Below, in pieces: positions 5,465 to 7,370 of a stretch of DNA of 7,370 nt. The number at the start of each line of letters is the position of its first letter. Within the stretch, counting starts at the first letter, position 1. Source of the stretch: an uncultured Collinsella sp. (GTDB taxonomy: Bacteria > Actinomycetota > Coriobacteriia > Coriobacteriales > Coriobacteriaceae). The stretch is taken from positions 1 through 7,370 of the forward strand of contig USFU01000079.1 of assembly GCA_900554135.1 (NCBI GenBank). The letters run 5' to 3'. Below the pieces are notes generated by a model. The model was not told the DNA's origin. It ran no database searches and saw only the letters and a list, made by a program, of their open reading frames with translations. The position numbers and the translations under genes were made by a program.

Positions 5465-6007
5465 TGCAACGCCAAAGCCAGCAAGAACAAAGTCGGGGAT
5501 AAAGTCGAGCACGCCCTGGATAGCGTCAGCACCCAGATAGAACGACAGCGAGCACAGCAGGAACGCCATGATGATGCCGGTTAAACCGATCAGGAAGTGC
5601 ATCGCATAGACACCCTTAAGGTTGCCCTGGCCGGAGAAGACATCAGCGCGGTCAACCAGGATCGGCAGGGCGGCGTTGAGGATGTTCTTGATGGCAAGGC
5701 ACAGCGTGGCGATGGGCATGGCAAGCGCGATGGCTGCCTCGGTGCTCTGGCCCAGCTGGATAGCGAAGGCGCAGGCGAGCACGCCGCCGATCGTCTCATC
5801 AGGCGGCACGTAGGCGCCGATGGAAATCGAGCCCATGAACAGCAGCTCCAGGCTCGCACCGATCGCGAGGCCGGACTGCAGGTCCCCCAGCACCAGACCC
5901 ACGAGCGGGCACAGGACGATGGGGCGGAACGCATAGAGCGTACCGAGCTGGAAGTCGAACTTACCAAATGCGGCGATAAGTCCGATGAGGATTGCTTGGG
6001 TAAGCAT
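5234..6007 (-). CDS. Mannose-family PTS permease subunit IIC, copy A
   Basis: This 257-residue EII-Sor family protein opens MLTQAILIGLIAAFGKFDFQ and contains RPIVLCPLVGLVLGDLQSG (28-46), GASLELLFMG (50-59), YVPPDE (66-71) and AFAIQLG (80-86), all characteristic of EIIC of the mannose class. With EIID it carries the sugar across the membrane while EIIB phosphorylates it. The ATG at 6007-6005 has GGGGG a few bases upstream and lies 58 bases after EIIB, within an operon. The N-terminal 181 residues differ from EIIC-B at roughly 47 positions by my count, whereas residues 182-257 are identical. This suggests that the N-terminal part carries any difference in sugar preference. The C-terminus is the acidic EGDEDDDF. 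Confidence 0.95.
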   Translation of the reverse strand: MLTQAILIGLIAAFGKFDFQLGTLYAFRPIVLCPLVGLVLGDLQSGLAIGASLELLFMGSISIGAYVPPDETIGGVLACAFAIQLGQSTEAAIALAMPIATLCLAIKNILNAALPILVDRADVFSGQGNLKGVYAMHFLIGLTGIIMAFLLCSLSFYLGADAIQGVLDFIPDFVLAGFGVAANILPAMGFAMLGRLVLTKQLVPFYFLGFLLCSYANVPVLGVALIAIIIGIDKFDLLGLGGAQPQLSAEGDEDDDF

Positions 6008-6065
6008 ACATCCCCCTTTCCTAATAGGACACTACGAAGATCTCAGACTCTTCGAATTCAAACGC

Positions 6066-6548
6066 CTAGAGCACGCTGGCGCAGTCAACCTTGGGGTCAT
6101 CGGCCAGGGGTCGAATCTCGACCTCAACGCCACGATCCAGCATCTCGCGCACATCGGCTTCCTCGGCTGCGGTCAGGAAGATCTGACGAGAGACCTGACG
6201 AGCATCGGGGCGCTTCTCGTCCTTGGGCTTGGTGTTGCCCAGGTTGACCGACTTAATCTGCGGGCAGCCCTCAACAAGCTGCTTTGCCTCAGCGATAGTG
6301 GCGACGCAGATGATCATCTTGTACTTGTCGGTCACGCCCGAGTTGATAGCCTCGATGGCGTTCGCCATATCCTTGATGACGAGTTTGCAGCCGGCGGGCT
6401 TGCCCATCTTGAGCGTGGTCTTCCATACCGGGTCGTTGGCGACCTTGTCGCCCACGCAGAAGATGCAGTTGGAGCCGAGGCCCTGGACCCAAGAGACTGC
6501 GACCTGGCCATGAAGCAGACGATGGTCGACGCGAAGTAGCTGAATCAT
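6066..6548 (-). CDS. Mannose-family PTS EIIB
   Basis: This 160-residue cytoplasmic EIIB passes phosphate from EIIA to the incoming sugar. The N-terminal motif RVDHRLLHGQV contains the phosphorylated histidine of the family (H13 of the HGQV segment, counted from the chosen start). The rest matches the family, with VGDKVANDP (about 33-41) and an IKSVNLGNTK segment (about 99-108). The ATG at 6548 is preceded by GGGGGG; a TTG start five codons earlier would place that ribosome site inside the gene, so it is rejected. It is 57 bases downstream of EIIA and 58 upstream of EIIC-A. As the only EIIB in view, it may serve both EIIC-EIID pairs. Confidence 0.95.
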   Translation of the reverse strand: MIQLLRVDHRLLHGQVAVSWVQGLGSNCIFCVGDKVANDPVWKTTLKMGKPAGCKLVIKDMANAIEAINSGVTDKYKMIICVATIAEAKQLVEGCPQIKSVNLGNTKPKDEKRPDARQVSRQIFLTAAEEADVREMLDRGVEVEIRPLADDPKVDCASVL

Positions 6549-6555
6549 AATGTGA

Positions 6556-6561
6556 CCCCCC
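6556..6561 (-). promoter_or_regulatory. Ribosome binding site that decides the EIIB start
   Basis: GGGGGG on the minus strand lies seven bases before the ATG at 6548. It fixes the start at MIQLLRVDHR rather than at the upstream TTG (6563). Confidence 0.7.
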
Positions 6562-6572
6562 AAAGGTCTTGT

Positions 6573-6585
6573 GCCGTCTTACGGC
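6573..6585 (-). other. Small hairpin between EIIA and EIIB
   Basis: GCCGT (6573-6577) and ACGGC (6581-6585) form a 5-bp stem with a three-base loop in the 57-base gap. It has no U-run, so it is not a terminator. It could protect or separate the EIIA message, but it is short enough to be chance. Confidence 0.3.
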
Positions 6586-6605
6586 GTGTCAGTAGGCGCT
6601 GCGGA

Positions 6606-7025
6606 TTAGAACTCTTCTTCCTCGTCGTCATCGACCAAAAGATCGTTGACAAACTTCACGCGCGTATCGTCCGCAGCGACGATGGCGCGAATCGTCTCCT
6701 CGACCGGCGCCGACTCATCGGAGAACAGCAGCTGGATGAGCAGCGGAAGGTTCATGTTGGTGACAAGGTAGGTGCGGGGACGCGTCTGGACGATCTTGGT
6801 GAACTCGTTGTTGACGCTGCCACCAAAGAGGTCGGTGCAGACGACGACATCATCGTCAGCAGACATGCCTGCCAGCAGTTTTTGGGCCTCCTCGGCCACG
6901 TCCATGCGATCATCGACAAACATTGAAAGGTCATGGACGTTGTCGCGAGCGCCCGAGAGCAGCTCAATGCTCTCCTTGATGCCGGTAGCGAAGTGCGCAT
7001 GGCTGGCGATGATGTACTGTCTCAT
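6606..7025 (-). CDS. Mannose-family PTS EIIA
   Basis: This 139-residue cytoplasmic protein of the EIIA-Man family accepts phosphate from HPr and gives it to EIIB. The first strand, YIIASHAHFATGI, carries the active-site histidine (H9). The TDLFGGS motif (64-70) supplies the conserved aspartate (D65) that sits beside it, and YLVTNMNLPLLIQLL (85-99) is the family's C-terminal signature. The ATG at 7025 has GGAAGGA eight bases upstream. The gene begins 42 bases after the SIS gene, consistent with one transcript. The protein ends in an unusual acidic run, VDDDEEEEF, that resembles the tail of both EIIC copies; the compact EIIA fold does not need this tail. EIIA is a separate protein here, whereas in E. 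coli ManX it is fused to EIIB. Confidence 0.95.
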   Translation of the reverse strand: MRQYIIASHAHFATGIKESIELLSGARDNVHDLSMFVDDRMDVAEEAQKLLAGMSADDDVVVCTDLFGGSVNNEFTKIVQTRPRTYLVTNMNLPLLIQLLFSDESAPVEETIRAIVAADDTRVKFVNDLLVDDDEEEEF

Positions 7026-7067
7026 TCTGCGAATCCTTCCGTGACTGACGCGTCCCCGCGCTTGGCT

Positions 7068-7370
7068 TTAGTAGTCGAACTGGTGATAGTAGCGACGATA
7101 CTTGAGGTTGTGCTTGGTGACCGTCTCGTAGTAGCGAGCCAGGCGGTCAGTCACGAGCACCGTCAGGATCCACGGGGAAACGATGACGCGGAAGTCGTCG
7201 TCAAGGCCGGGGATGGCGAACTCGGCGGTGTCGATGATGTTGATGTCGGTGTCGCCGGTGACGCCACGAGTCAGGAACGCGCGGACGCGCTCGTCGAGCT
7301 TGCGGTTCTCGTCCTCGCCCATGAACAGGAACACGGGGACGCCCGGCTCCACGAGCTCCAGGGTGCCGTG
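7068..7370 (-). CDS. FrlB/Gfr-type SIS deglycase, C-terminal part (runs off right edge)
   Basis: The visible 100 residues are the C-terminal third of a SIS-domain enzyme. The first residues, HGTLELVEPGVPVFLFMGED, match the FrlB-type HG-P-LE-VE-G-VP segment. The far end, RRYYHQFDY, resembles the RRYYGGLVEY end that I recall for E. coli FrlB. In that family the enzyme cleaves fructoselysine 6-phosphate (or glucoselysine 6-phosphate in Gfr systems) to glucose 6-phosphate and lysine. It is the gene before EIIA in the same operon, so it most likely acts on the sugar phosphate that this PTS delivers. A GTG at 7352 is internal, since the open frame continues to the window edge. A GlmS-like or AgaS-like isomerase is the main alternative; the exact amine cannot be told from this fragment. 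Confidence 0.8.
   Translation of the reverse strand, partial: HGTLELVEPGVPVFLFMGEDENRKLDERVRAFLTRGVTGDTDINIIDTAEFAIPGLDDDFRVIVSPWILTVLVTDRLARYYETVTKHNLKYRRYYHQFDY

Noticed and set aside
1..7370. CRISPR arrays, tRNA or rRNA genes, phage genes
   Set aside because: No short regularly spaced repeats, cloverleaf sequences or phage-type proteins were seen.

Overview
The window is a carbohydrate-uptake locus, with every gene I can support on the minus strand. It centres on a mannose-family (EII-Man/Sor/Aga type) phosphotransferase system. Moderately high GC, tight operon spacing, strong Shine-Dalgarno sites and the PTS/SIS-protein content suggest a gut bacterium, and a Collinsella-like member of the Coriobacteriia is my best guess. 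That placement is inference from style and gene content; no marker gene is present.

In the direction of transcription (right to left) the layout is as follows. First comes the C-terminal part of a SIS-domain protein of the FrlB/Gfr sugar-amine deglycase type (7370-7068). It is followed by EIIA (7025-6606), EIIB (6548-6066), EIIC copy A (6007-5234) and EIID copy A (5253-4420). An intrinsic terminator (about 4390-4357) follows, then an EamA/DMT-type transporter (4331-3441). A leader with a promoter/operator (3396-3333) precedes a second EIIC (copy B, 3216-2443) and a second EIID (copy B, 2462-1629). A second terminator (about 1594-1555), an MFS transporter (1537-323) and a second promoter/operator (246-203) follow. 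The window ends with the N-terminal 50 codons of another SIS-type protein (152-1).

Functionally this reads as import and phosphorylation of one or more sugar derivatives by EIIA-EIIB-EIIC-EIID, followed by cytoplasmic cleavage or isomerisation by SIS proteins. FrlB-like SIS enzymes cleave phosphorylated Amadori compounds (fructoselysine or glucoselysine 6-phosphate) to hexose 6-phosphate and an amine, so uptake of glycated amino acids is the leading hypothesis. The two unrelated transporters, each placed directly behind an EIIC-EIID pair, could export the released amine; that part is speculation.

The most unusual feature is a 1044-bp direct repeat (1630-2673 and 4421-5464) that appears perfect. 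It covers all of EIID and the last 76 codons of EIIC, while the first 181 residues of the two EIICs are only about three-quarters identical. The edge of identity coincides with a jump to G/C-ended codons in both copies, which points to recent gene conversion, perhaps from a third copy elsewhere. In addition, module B and the left SIS gene have near-identical promoter/operator regions with the same spacing, so they are probably controlled by one regulator that is not in the window.
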